64,000 nt of DNA. It comes from DAIDKA01 sp036498905. Lineage in GTDB: Bacteria; Pseudomonadota; Gammaproteobacteria; Steroidobacterales; Steroidobacteraceae. The notes below the pieces were generated by a model that made no database searches, was not told the origin of the DNA, and saw only the letters and a list, made by a program, of their open reading frames with translations. The position numbers and the translations under genes are program-made. This document shows positions 34,282 through 42,587 of the stretch, piece by piece; the first letter of the stretch is position 1, and each line of letters opens with the position of its first letter. The stretch lies in assembly GCA_036498905.1 (NCBI GenBank), contig DASYER010000026.1, forward strand, positions 26,498 to 90,497, in the 5' to 3' direction.

Positions 34282-35190
34282 ATGCTGGCACCTTACTACC
34301 GAACCTACGAACTGGCCTGGGAAGGCGACGAGGAAGCGCAGGCGCGCTTCCAGCGCATCCTGCGCGTCGGCCTGGTGCTCCTGCTGCTACTGGCGATACT
34401 GCTGGTACTGCTGCCGCCACCGCGGACCGCGCCCGGCGCCGCCGCCGTGCCGCCGCAGCTGGCGCGGGTCATGATTGAAGAGCAGCCCAAACCCCCGCCG
34501 CCGCCCCCACCGCCGCCTAAACCGGAAGTCAAACCGGTGGTGAAACCGACGCCGACTCCGGTTCCGCAGGTGGACAAGGTCGCGCAGGCGCGCCTCAAGG
34601 CGGAGAAATCGGTTGCGACATTCAAGGACGAACTCGCAGACCTGCGTGAGAAGACGCCCATCGATGTAGGCCAGACCAAGAACCTCACGGGGGCGGTGGG
34701 CGCCGATTCACACGCCGAGCGCTCCATGATCACGGCGAAAGTCGGGACGGCCAGCAGCGGCATCACCTCCACCAGCAGCCGCGGCTTCGGCAGCGGCGCC
34801 GGCTCGCTGACCGGCCACGAGACCGCGACCGTCACCTCCGCCATTGCGCATTCGGGGCTGGACAACCGCGGCGCAACACGCACCGGCAGCAGTGGCAAGG
34901 CGGCCCGCAGCCGTGAAGAGATCGAGCTTGTGTTCGACAAGAACAAGGGCGCTATCTACACGCTGTACGCGCGCGCCTTGCGGGAGCATCCTGAGCTGCA
35001 GGGCAAGGTCGTGCTGGAACTGACGATTGCGCCGTCCGGAGAGGTGACGATGTGCCGGATCGTGTCCTCGGAATTGCACAATGAGGATCTGGAAAGCAAG
35101 ATCATTGCCCGTGTGAAGGCCTACCGGTTCGAGCCGAAGGATGTGGAGACCATCACCACCACCAAGCCGATCGATTTCTTCCCCGCCTGA
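34282..35190 (+). CDS. TonB-like energy transducer with AgmX/PglI C-terminal domain
   Basis: A 302-residue inner-membrane-anchored protein. Order: cytoplasmic N-terminus (1-25), membrane helix (about 26-45, VGLVLLLLLAILLVLL), proline-rich linker (68-100, EQPKPPPPPPPPPKPEVKP) spanning the periplasm, a low-complexity Ser/Thr/Gly segment (130-200), and a C-terminal AgmX/PglI/TonB-type domain (about 205-302; IELVFDKNKGAIYTLYARAL, VVLELTIAPSGEVTMCRIV, IIARVKAYRFEPKD). GltG and GltJ/AgmX of Myxococcus have this architecture. It probably carries motor output from ExbBD to the TPR and outer-membrane parts. Confidence 0.9.
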   Translation: MLAPYYRTYELAWEGDEEAQARFQRILRVGLVLLLLLAILLVLLPPPRTAPGAAAVPPQLARVMIEEQPKPPPPPPPPPKPEVKPVVKPTPTPVPQVDKVAQARLKAEKSVATFKDELADLREKTPIDVGQTKNLTGAVGADSHAERSMITAKVGTASSGITSTSSRGFGSGAGSLTGHETATVTSAIAHSGLDNRGATRTGSSGKAARSREEIELVFDKNKGAIYTLYARALREHPELQGKVVLELTIAPSGEVTMCRIVSSELHNEDLESKIIARVKAYRFEPKDVETITTTKPIDFFPA

Positions 35191-35202
35191 GACCTTGCGC
35201 CT

Positions 35203-35562
35203 ATGAACCTGCAGTCGGAAATCGAATATTTCACGGAGCTGCGCCTCATCGACAAGGCGCGCCTGCTGAATATGTTTCTGCACGAACTGGCGGAAGAGGC
35301 GCGTACCACTTACGGGCCGGGGAACGAGCAGGTGTTCGATACGGCGCACCTGCGTTTCGTCAACGAACTTGTGCATCGCCTCACCCGCGTGATCGAGCAG
35401 CTGATGGCCGAGGATGCGGCACGGCCGCCCGATGACATCGTGCTGCGCATGCTGCTGTCCGCCCGTGCGGACAAGGTGGCCGAACGGTTGGTATACAACG
35501 CCTACAAGCGCGCCATCCAGGGCTTCGAGAGCTTCGACACCACCATCCTGATGAACGACTGA
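35203..35562 (+). CDS. Small helical protein of unknown function
   Basis: A 119-residue, mostly helical soluble protein with no signal peptide or membrane helix and no family I recognise. Notable segments are EYFTELRLIDKARLLNMFLHELA and ADKVAERLVYNAYKRAI. It lies 12 bp after the AgmX-like gene and 35 bp before the Kef antiporter, so it is probably the last member of the envelope operon and cytoplasmic; a regulator or motor-docking protein is possible but unproven. Confidence 0.7.
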   Translation: MNLQSEIEYFTELRLIDKARLLNMFLHELAEEARTTYGPGNEQVFDTAHLRFVNELVHRLTRVIEQLMAEDAARPPDDIVLRMLLSARADKVAERLVYNAYKRAIQGFESFDTTILMND

Positions 35563-35597
35563 TTCTGATCGAGCAGCCACTCACACAGGTCCTGATC

Positions 35598-37550
35598 ATG
35601 CTGGCCGCGTCGGTGTTCGTCGTGGCAGTGGCACGACGCATCGGCTGGCCGTCGATTCTCGGTTACCTGGTCGTCGGCATGGCGCTCGGGCCGCATGCGC
35701 TGCGGCTCATCACGCAGGCTGACATCATCAGCGATCTGGCGCAGCTGGGCATCGTGTTCCTGCTGTTCACCCTCGGCCTTGAGTTCTCCCTGCCACGCAT
35801 GATGGCGGTACGCCGCGAGGTGTTCGGCCTGGGCGCGCTGCAGGTGTGCGCGACCATCGCGCTGATCGCGCTCATCGCCCGCTGCTTCGGTCTGCCGTGG
35901 CTGGTCGGATCGCTGCTGGGCGGCGCGATTGCGATGAGCTCCACCGCCATCATCCTGCACACCCTGACCGACCGCGGGGAAATCAACCGCACGCATGGGC
36001 GCCTGGCTTTCAGCATGCTGCTGTTCCAGGACATGGCCTTTGTGCCGCTGCTGGCGCTGGCCTCCGCCATGGCGGATGGCCAACACAGCGATTTTTCACT
36101 GGGCGCGGTGGCGGTCGCGGTGATGGGCGGCGCGGCCGCCGTGGCTGCGGTGCTGGCCGCGGGTCGCTGGCTGTTGCGTCCGCTATTCCACGAAATCGCC
36201 CACAGCCGTCTGCGCGAACTGTTCACGCTGGCGGTGCTGCTGGTGGTCCTGGCCTCCGCCTGGACCTCGCACCTGGCGGGTCTGTCCCTGGCGCTGGGCG
36301 CGTTCCTCGCCGGCATGATGCTTGCCGAAACCGAGTATCGCCATCAGATCGAAAGCGTCATCCGCCCGTTTCGGGACATTCTGCTGGGACTGTTCTTCAT
36401 CAGCGTCGGCATGCTGTTGGATCTGCACCTGCTGGTCTACCAGTTCGTGCTGATCTCGGCGCTGCTGGTGGGCTTCCTGCTCATCAAGGCGGTGATCGCG
36501 ACGCTGGCGACACGGCTGTTTGAAGCCTCGACTTTCAAGGCCATGCGCACCGGCATCGTCATGTCGATCGGCGGGGAATTCGGGATCGCGCTGCTCACTC
36601 TCGTCCTGCAGGGCGGCACCGTGCCGCTGCAGATCGCACAGCCGCTGGTGGTCGCGCTGGTGCTGTCGATGGTGCTCAGTCCCTTCATCCTCGCCAACAA
36701 TGCGCGCATCGCGCGACTGGTGCTGCGCGAGCGACGACCGGAGCTCAAGCCGCTGGCACCGGCCGAATACGAGCCCACCGGCAACATCGCCCAGCGCGAG
36801 CATGTGATTCTGTGTGGCTATGGCCGCGTGGGGCAAAGTGTCGCACGCGTGCTCGAATCCCAGGGCTTTGAATACATCGCGCTGGATTTGGATCCGGCCC
36901 GCATCCGTGCCGCACGCCAGGCTGGGGAACCGGTGCTGTACGGGGACTCCGCCGACGAGGACATGCTGGTCGGTGCCGGATGCGACCATGCCATTGCGGT
37001 GGTCATCAGTTTCTCGAGCATCGGGGTTGCCCTCGCCATCGTGCGCACGGTGCGCCGACTGCGTGCCGACGTGCCCATCCTGGTGCGCACGGTGGATGAT
37101 TCGCGCGCCCCTGATCTGATGGCGGCCGGGGCGACGCAGATCATCCCCGAGACCTTCGAGATGGGCCTGATCCTGGTCGGGGCGACCCTGCGAACGCTGC
37201 GCATGCCGTTTGCGCAGGTGGCGCACATGCTCGGGCAGGTGCGCGACAGTCGCTACACGCTGCTGACCAATGTGCGCCAGCATGCCGAGTCCTCCATGCC
37301 GGCCGATCTGCTGGAACAGCGCGAGGAGCTGCGGACCATCGTCATCCCACCCGGCGCCTGGGCGGTCGGCAAGTGCGTGGACGAGGTCCGCGCGCGCGGC
37401 GCGGCCGTGGTCTTCACGGGGATCCGCCGACACGGGATACTGGGCAAGGCGCCGGACGGCCTCACGCGTCTGCGGGAAGGGGATCTGGTACTGATCCACG
37501 GCCGGCCCGAGGCGCTCGAACACGCCGAGGGCGTGCTGCTGGCGGGTTAG
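35598..37550 (+). CDS. Kef/CPA2-family cation:proton antiporter with RCK domain
   Basis: A 650-residue inner-membrane transporter. Residues of about 1-380 hold 11-12 hydrophobic helices of the CPA2 fold (GAIAMSSTAIILHTLTDRGE, LFFISVGMLLDLHLL). A TrkA-N Rossmann domain follows (about 400-515; VILCGYGRVGQSVARVL with GxGxxG) and a TrkA-C domain at about 575-650 (REGDLVLIHGRPEALEHAEGVLL). By homology it exchanges K+ or Na+ for H+, gated by nucleotide or thiol ligands. ATG 35598 is the first ATG and lacks a good ribosome-binding site; a CTG at 35565 could extend it. It is probably not part of the preceding machine. Confidence 0.9.
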   Translation: MLAASVFVVAVARRIGWPSILGYLVVGMALGPHALRLITQADIISDLAQLGIVFLLFTLGLEFSLPRMMAVRREVFGLGALQVCATIALIALIARCFGLPWLVGSLLGGAIAMSSTAIILHTLTDRGEINRTHGRLAFSMLLFQDMAFVPLLALASAMADGQHSDFSLGAVAVAVMGGAAAVAAVLAAGRWLLRPLFHEIAHSRLRELFTLAVLLVVLASAWTSHLAGLSLALGAFLAGMMLAETEYRHQIESVIRPFRDILLGLFFISVGMLLDLHLLVYQFVLISALLVGFLLIKAVIATLATRLFEASTFKAMRTGIVMSIGGEFGIALLTLVLQGGTVPLQIAQPLVVALVLSMVLSPFILANNARIARLVLRERRPELKPLAPAEYEPTGNIAQREHVILCGYGRVGQSVARVLESQGFEYIALDLDPARIRAARQAGEPVLYGDSADEDMLVGAGCDHAIAVVISFSSIGVALAIVRTVRRLRADVPILVRTVDDSRAPDLMAAGATQIIPETFEMGLILVGATLRTLRMPFAQVAHMLGQVRDSRYTLLTNVRQHAESSMPADLLEQREELRTIVIPPGAWAVGKCVDEVRARGAAVVFTGIRRHGILGKAPDGLTRLREGDLVLIHGRPEALEHAEGVLLAG

Positions 37551-37589
37551 CCGCGGCGGCTGCCATTCGAATCCTTTGGAGAATCCATC

Positions 37590-40319
37590 CTGAAACGCCA
37601 GCAGATCCATTTCCCGCCCAAGCACGAAGCACTGCGCGAGGATGTTCACGCGCTCGGCGATCTGATCGGCAGTGTGCTGCGCGAGCAGGGCGGTGCGGCA
37701 TTGCTGGCGACCGTCGAGGAGGACCGCGTCACCGCGATCAACCGCCGCGAGGGCGACGCGACGGCGGGGAGCGAACTGGCGGCGCGTGTACGGGGTCGCC
37801 CGCCCGCTCAGGCACGGGACCTGGTGCGGGCATTTTCGGCCTGGTTCCAGGCCGTCAATCTGGCCGAAAGCGTGCACCGCATGCGTCGGCGCCGCGAGTA
37901 CTTCCTGAAGGATAGCGAGCGCCCGCAGCCCGGCGGCATCGAGGATGCCCTGGGGGCACTCAAGGCGGCCGGATCGACACTGGATGACGTCCTGGCCATC
38001 CTGCCGCAGCTGCAGATCCAGCCGGTCTTCGTCGCCCATCCGACGGAGGCGACACGCCGCACCATGCTGCGCAAGCAGCAACGGGTCGCGCAGCTGCTGC
38101 TGGATCGGCTTGATCCGACCCTCACGCCACGCGAGTCGCGTGCGGTGTGGAATCGCGTGCGCGCGGAGATCACGGCCGCGTGGCAGACCGAGGATCACCC
38201 GCGTGAGCGGCTCACCGTGGCCGATGAGCGCGAGCATGTGCTTTTCTACCTCGGGGAAGTGCTGTACCTGGTGGTACCGGACTTTTACGAGGAAGTCGCC
38301 GAGGCCCTGCAGAAGCTGTACGGCATCGAGGCTGAGGCGCTGGATCTGCCGCGCATTATCGGCTTCGGCACCTGGGTCGGCGGCGACATGGACGGCAATC
38401 CGGACGTCAACGGCAAGACGATTCGCGAGACGCTGGATCGGCAGAACCGCGTCATCATCAATGCGTATTTCGAGGAGTGCCAGACCCTGGCCCAGGAGCT
38501 GTCGCAAAGCGCCAGTCGCGTCAGTATCTCCTCAGGTCTCGCCAAGCGCATCGAGCACTACAATACCCTGGTCCCGGGATCGCGCTCCATCACGCCGGCG
38601 CGCCACGACCGCATGCCGTATCGGGTGTTCCTCGCGCAGTGTGGCCTGCGCTTGCGCAATTCCGTGGAAGGTCGTCCCAACGGCTATGAACATGCGGGCG
38701 ATTTCGAGGCCGACATCCGCCTGATCGCCGAGAGCCTGCGGGCCAATAAGGGATGGAACGCCGGCCATCACTCGGTGCAGCGCCTGCTGCGCCGGGTGCA
38801 GACCTTCGGCTTTCACATGGCGACACTGGATGTGCGGCAACACACCTCGGTGCATCACCAGGTGATCGCGCAGGGCCTTGGGGATGCGCAGTGGCTGGAA
38901 CGTACGGCGCAGGAGCGCGAAACACTGCTTAGCGCAGCACTGGCGCGCGATCAGGGGCCGCGCGTCGAACTCGATCCCCAGGGACGCCGCAGCCGCGGCG
39001 TCTTCGAGGCGATAGTGCAGGGCCGTCATCACTATGGACCCGATGCCATAGGTTACTACGTCGTCAGCGGCGTACAGGGCATCGACGATGTGCTGGCCGT
39101 GCTGCTGCTGGCGCGCTGGGCCGAGGCCTGGGACAAGCGCACCGGCGAGGCCGCCGTGGACGTGGCGCCGATGTTCGAATGTCTGGACACCCTCGAGCGC
39201 AGTGCCGATCTGATGCGTCTGCTGTTGGCCGATCCGACCTATCAACGGCATCTGGCCGCACGTGCGGGACGTCAGGGCGTTGTGCTCGGGCACTCCGACA
39301 TCAGCAAGGAGGGCGGCATCTGCAATGCGCGTTTCGCCATCTATCATGCGCAGGCCGCACTGAACGAGGCACTGAAGGGAGTCGTCGCCCATCCCGTGAT
39401 CATGCATGCGCGTGGCGGCAGCATCGCGCTGGGCGGCGGCCGAATCGATACGCTGGTGCGCTCGGCGCCTGCCGGCGCGAGCAACCCGGTGCTGCGCATC
39501 ACCGAACAGGGTCAGGTGGTCAATCAAAGCTATGGCCTGCGGCCGATCGCCATGCGCACCCTGGAGCGGGCCTTCAGTGCTCTGGCGCTATCCGCGGGCC
39601 AGGCGCAGCGCGGCACGCGGAGCGAAGTGGATCCCCGGCATGAGGCGTGCGCGGCGACTGTGGCGCGGGCGAGTCTTGCGCAGTATCGGCGGGTGGTATT
39701 CGGCGAGCCGGATTTTCAAGATTATTTCCGCCAGGTGACCCCGATTGATGTGATCGAGCGCATGCAGATCGGTTCACGTGCCACCTACCGCTCCGCGGCG
39801 ACTACCATTGACTCGGTGCGCGCGGTGCCCTGGGTATTCGCCTGGATCCAGTCGCGGCATCTGCTGCCCGGCTGGTTTGGTGCCGGACATGGACTGGGCG
39901 CGGCCATCGAGGCGCATGGCCTGCCCGTGGTGCAGTCGGCCTGCGCGCAGTGGCCGTTCCTGCGCACTCTCATCGATGACATCGAGGCGATGCTGGCGCG
40001 CGCGGATCTTGATATCTCCTACGCTTACCAGGAGCTGGTCGATGAACCACTGCGTCATCACTTCGAGGCCATCCGCAGCGAGTACGAGACCGCGTGCCGG
40101 CACATCCTGGCGGTCAAGGGTTATGGTGCGCTGCTGGACGGTGAGCCCCAGTTGCAGCGTTCCATTCAGCTGCGCAACCCCTATGTGGATCCGATGAACC
40201 TGATGCAGGTCGATCTGCTGCGCCGCTGGCGCGCGACCGGCCGTGAGGACCGCGATCTGTTTGAAGCGCTGCTCGCCAGCGTCAGTGGCATCGCGCAGGG
40301 CCTGCAGAGTACCGGATGA
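37590..40319 (+). CDS. ppc: Phosphoenolpyruvate carboxylase (divergent), apparent CTG start
   Basis: PEPC makes oxaloacetate from PEP and bicarbonate, refilling the TCA cycle. The protein has the catalytic His150 in VFVAHPTEATRRT, GTWVGGDMDGNPDV, LDVRQHTSVH, GHSDISKEGG and RAVPWVFAWIQSR. It is atypical: in the glycine motif ARGGSIALGG, Arg608 aligns with E. coli Arg581, but Leu614 stands where E. coli has Arg587, implicated in bicarbonate handling. The N-terminal homologous segment ALREDVHALGDLIGSV lies upstream of the first ATG/GTG/TTG in frame (GTG 37674); only a CTG at 37590, 7 bp after TTGGAGAA, fits. That gives 909 aa. The GNAT gene overlaps by 4 bp. Confidence 0.85.
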   Translation: MKRQQIHFPPKHEALREDVHALGDLIGSVLREQGGAALLATVEEDRVTAINRREGDATAGSELAARVRGRPPAQARDLVRAFSAWFQAVNLAESVHRMRRRREYFLKDSERPQPGGIEDALGALKAAGSTLDDVLAILPQLQIQPVFVAHPTEATRRTMLRKQQRVAQLLLDRLDPTLTPRESRAVWNRVRAEITAAWQTEDHPRERLTVADEREHVLFYLGEVLYLVVPDFYEEVAEALQKLYGIEAEALDLPRIIGFGTWVGGDMDGNPDVNGKTIRETLDRQNRVIINAYFEECQTLAQELSQSASRVSISSGLAKRIEHYNTLVPGSRSITPARHDRMPYRVFLAQCGLRLRNSVEGRPNGYEHAGDFEADIRLIAESLRANKGWNAGHHSVQRLLRRVQTFGFHMATLDVRQHTSVHHQVIAQGLGDAQWLERTAQERETLLSAALARDQGPRVELDPQGRRSRGVFEAIVQGRHHYGPDAIGYYVVSGVQGIDDVLAVLLLARWAEAWDKRTGEAAVDVAPMFECLDTLERSADLMRLLLADPTYQRHLAARAGRQGVVLGHSDISKEGGICNARFAIYHAQAALNEALKGVVAHPVIMHARGGSIALGGGRIDTLVRSAPAGASNPVLRITEQGQVVNQSYGLRPIAMRTLERAFSALALSAGQAQRGTRSEVDPRHEACAATVARASLAQYRRVVFGEPDFQDYFRQVTPIDVIERMQIGSRATYRSAATTIDSVRAVPWVFAWIQSRHLLPGWFGAGHGLGAAIEAHGLPVVQSACAQWPFLRTLIDDIEAMLARADLDISYAYQELVDEPLRHHFEAIRSEYETACRHILAVKGYGALLDGEPQLQRSIQLRNPYVDPMNLMQVDLLRRWRATGREDRDLFEALLASVSGIAQGLQSTG

Positions 40320-40813
40320 ATACCGAGCAGCTTTCGGTTCGCGCCGCGCGCGAAGATGAGGTTGATCTGGTATTCGAGTTCATCCGTGAACTGGCCGAGT
40401 ACGAACGGCTGGCGCATGAGGTGAGCGCCACTCGCGCCGACATCCATGCGGCATTGTTTGGCCCGCGCCCCTTTGCCGAAGCCATCATCGGATGTATCGA
40501 CGGGCAGCCGTGCGGCTTCGCCCTGTTCTTTCACAACTTCTCCACCTTCCTGGGCAAGCCCGGCCTGTATCTGGAGGACCTGTACGTACGGCCTGCCGCC
40601 CGGCACCGCGGCCTGGGGCGGCAGATGTTGGCGTGGCTGGCCAGGCTGGCGCTGCAGCGCGGCTGCGGCCGGTTCGAATGGGCCGTGCTGGATTGGAACG
40701 AGCCGGCGCTGAAGGTCTATCGCGGGCTGGGTGCACGTGCGGCAGATGAGTGGACCTTGCAGCGCCTGACCGGCGAGGCACTGGTGCAGTTAGCCGCGCA
40801 GGCCGGCCCTTAA
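40316..40813 (+). CDS. GNAT family N-acetyltransferase (diamine acetyltransferase-like)
   Basis: A 165-residue GNAT protein. It begins LSVRAAREDEVDLVFEFIRELAEYERL and carries the acetyl-CoA loop YLEDLYVRPAARHRGLGRQML (about 85-105). The layout matches the spermidine/diamine acetyltransferase branch, in which E.....Y and the loop residues hold polyamine substrates, but the substrate cannot be fixed from sequence. The ATG shares ATGA with the ppc stop, so it is translationally coupled to it. A hairpin lies 28 bp downstream but points the wrong way for this gene. Confidence 0.87.
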   Translation: MNTEQLSVRAAREDEVDLVFEFIRELAEYERLAHEVSATRADIHAALFGPRPFAEAIIGCIDGQPCGFALFFHNFSTFLGKPGLYLEDLYVRPAARHRGLGRQMLAWLARLALQRGCGRFEWAVLDWNEPALKVYRGLGARAADEWTLQRLTGEALVQLAAQAGP

Positions 40814-40830
40814 GAAAACACGACGCTCGG

Positions 40831-40864
40831 AAAAAAAGGGGGCGGGCCGCCTTGTGCGGCCCGC
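40831..40864 (-). terminator. Intrinsic terminator-like hairpin facing left
   Basis: A perfect 9-bp stem (GCGGGCCGC at 40842-40850 with GCGGCCCGC at 40856-40864, loop CTTGT) is preceded on the plus strand by seven A residues (40831-40837). Read leftwards this gives a G/C hairpin followed by a U tract. It would stop transcription entering the GNAT/ppc genes antisense; no leftward gene adjoins it. In the rightward direction no T run follows. Confidence 0.45.
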
Positions 40865-41083
40865 TCAATCTGCGGGGGGTCGATCCCGAAAACGATTGCA
40901 ACTGGCATGCCACCGCGGGCGCAGTCGTGACGGGCGTTGCCGGCGTAGGCGCCTAATTTTGTAGGCGAAAGTACCACTTGAACTTGGCGCTGCGCCTGCA
41001 GCGCTAACGCGCGATATATGCATTGTTGCGTTGCCGCTACGTTGTGCGGGCATGATGCAAATTATTCAGTGAGTCATTACCAA

Positions 41084-41100
41084 ACTGTAAGAAGTACAGT
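41084..41100. promoter_or_regulatory. Palindromic candidate operator upstream of the NtrC-type regulator
   Basis: ACTGTA-AGAAG-TACAGT is a perfect 6-5-6 inverted repeat 56 bp before the start codon. A further ACTGTAA half-site recurs at 41114, exactly 30 bp (about three helical turns) on. The surrounding 40865-41156 gap (part of a 343-bp non-coding stretch from 40814) is more AT-rich than the genes and otherwise shows no RNA gene or ORF. Confidence 0.45.
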
Positions 41101-41156
41101 GGTTGAAAAATCTACTGTAAACTGAACGGCTTCGCTTCCGTGATAGTCTGATTTGC

Positions 41157-42587
41157 ATGCCGCACGCCCTCATAGTCGATGACGACCCGGACATAGTCGG
41201 CTGGCTTCAGGAAGTTGCGCGCCTGGAAGGATTCACCTCCACCAGCGCACAGACCCTGCAGGCTGCCAAGGAGCAGCTGAGCCGCCAGCGCCCGGATGTG
41301 GTGCTGACCGATCTGCGCCTGCCGGATGGGGAGGGCATTGAGCTGGCGCGTGAACTGCCGTCCGCCGACGGGCCGGAACTCATCGTGGTGACGGGACATG
41401 CCTCCATGGACAGCGCCATCGCCGCCCTAAGGGCCGGTGCCGCCGATTATCTCGTCAAGCCCGCTGAACTGGACCGGGTGCAGGCGGTGCTGCGGCACGC
41501 CCGCAAAACCTCGGCGCTGCGCAATGAAATTGGCGCATTGCGGCATGAATTGCGCCGGCTGGGGCGCTTTGGGCGTCTGCTCGGCAGCGCGCCGGCGATG
41601 GAGCTGCTCTACGACCAGATGGCGCGGGTCGCCCCGACCTCGGCCACGGTGCTGCTGCTGGGGGAAAGCGGCACCGGCAAGGAGCTGGCAGCGCTCACGC
41701 TGCATGAGCTGAGCCGCCGGCGTGAGGCGCCCTTCTTGCCACTGAACTGCGGAGCCGTTTCACCACAACTGATCGAAAGCGAGTTGTTTGGCCACGAGCG
41801 TGGCAGTTTCACGGGTGCCGACCGGCAGCACAAAGGCTTCTTCGAGCGCGCCCACGGCGGCACGGTATTCCTGGACGAAGTCACTGAAATGCCGATGGAG
41901 CTGCAGGTCAAGCTGCTACGTGTCCTGGAGACCGGCAGTTTCAGCCGGGTGGGCGGCGTCACGCCGATCGTGTGCGACGTGCGCATCATCGCCGCCAGCA
42001 ACCGCGAGCCCGAGCTGGCCCTTGCGGATGGCAAGCTGCGCGAGGATCTGTTCCACCGCCTGAACGTGTTTCCGATCCGGCTGCCGCCGCTGCGTCAGCG
42101 CGGCGCGGATATCGAGCTGCTGGCGCGCCACTTCCTCGCCGAGCTGAATCGCGCCGAGGGCACGACCAAGACTTTCTCAGCCGACAGCCTCGCGAGCCTG
42201 TATCAGCACAGCTGGCCGGGCAATGTGCGCGAGCTGCGCAATCACGTGCAGCGCGCCTTCATCATGGCGGATGATGTGATCGACTGCGGCCTGCCCACCG
42301 GTGCGGCAACCACGACCAGCGATGATGGCACCACGGTGACGATCCGTGTCGGAACGCCACTGGAGGAGGTCGAGCGGCGCGTGACGCTGGCTACCCTCGC
42401 GCAATGCGGTCAGGTCAAGCGCAAGGCGGCCGATATTCTTGGCGTGAGCCTGAAGACACTTTACAACCGCCTCGAGGTCTACAACGGTCGCAACGGCACC
42501 GAGCCTGCGATGGCCGAGGTTGCCGAATCTGATGCGGCAAGACCGGCGGCGGCGCCACCTGCGCCGGGCGAGGATCGCTGGAGCTAG
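41157..42587 (+). CDS. Sigma-54-dependent response regulator (NtrC family)
   Basis: A 476-residue three-domain activator. The receiver domain (1-115) has the acidic pair in VDDDPD, the phosphoacceptor Asp52 in LTDLRLPDG and Lys101. The AAA+ domain (about 140-370) has Walker A GESGTGKE (169-176), the sigma-54 loop GSFTGA (216-221, in place of GAFTGA), VFLDEVTEMP and SWPGNVRELRNHVQ. The Fis-type helix-turn-helix near 425-450 (KRKAADILGVSLKTLYNRL) binds DNA; an Ala/Pro-rich tail follows. No histidine kinase gene is adjacent, so its partner is elsewhere. Its own promoter region carries a palindromic site. Confidence 0.93.
   Translation: MPHALIVDDDPDIVGWLQEVARLEGFTSTSAQTLQAAKEQLSRQRPDVVLTDLRLPDGEGIELARELPSADGPELIVVTGHASMDSAIAALRAGAADYLVKPAELDRVQAVLRHARKTSALRNEIGALRHELRRLGRFGRLLGSAPAMELLYDQMARVAPTSATVLLLGESGTGKELAALTLHELSRRREAPFLPLNCGAVSPQLIESELFGHERGSFTGADRQHKGFFERAHGGTVFLDEVTEMPMELQVKLLRVLETGSFSRVGGVTPIVCDVRIIAASNREPELALADGKLREDLFHRLNVFPIRLPPLRQRGADIELLARHFLAELNRAEGTTKTFSADSLASLYQHSWPGNVRELRNHVQRAFIMADDVIDCGLPTGAATTTSDDGTTVTIRVGTPLEEVERRVTLATLAQCGQVKRKAADILGVSLKTLYNRLEVYNGRNGTEPAMAEVAESDAARPAAAPPAPGEDRWS

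Noticed and set aside
36183..38507. A 774-codon open frame on the minus strand across the Kef antiporter and PEP carboxylase genes
   Set aside because: It is antisense to two well-conserved proteins, has a composition dominated by His/Arg/Gln/Asp with no family motifs, and is a by-product of high third-position GC.
37674..40319. PEP carboxylase starting at GTG 37674
   Set aside because: It would remove the conserved ALREDVHALGDLIGSV segment and has no ribosome-binding site; CTG 37590 fits both.
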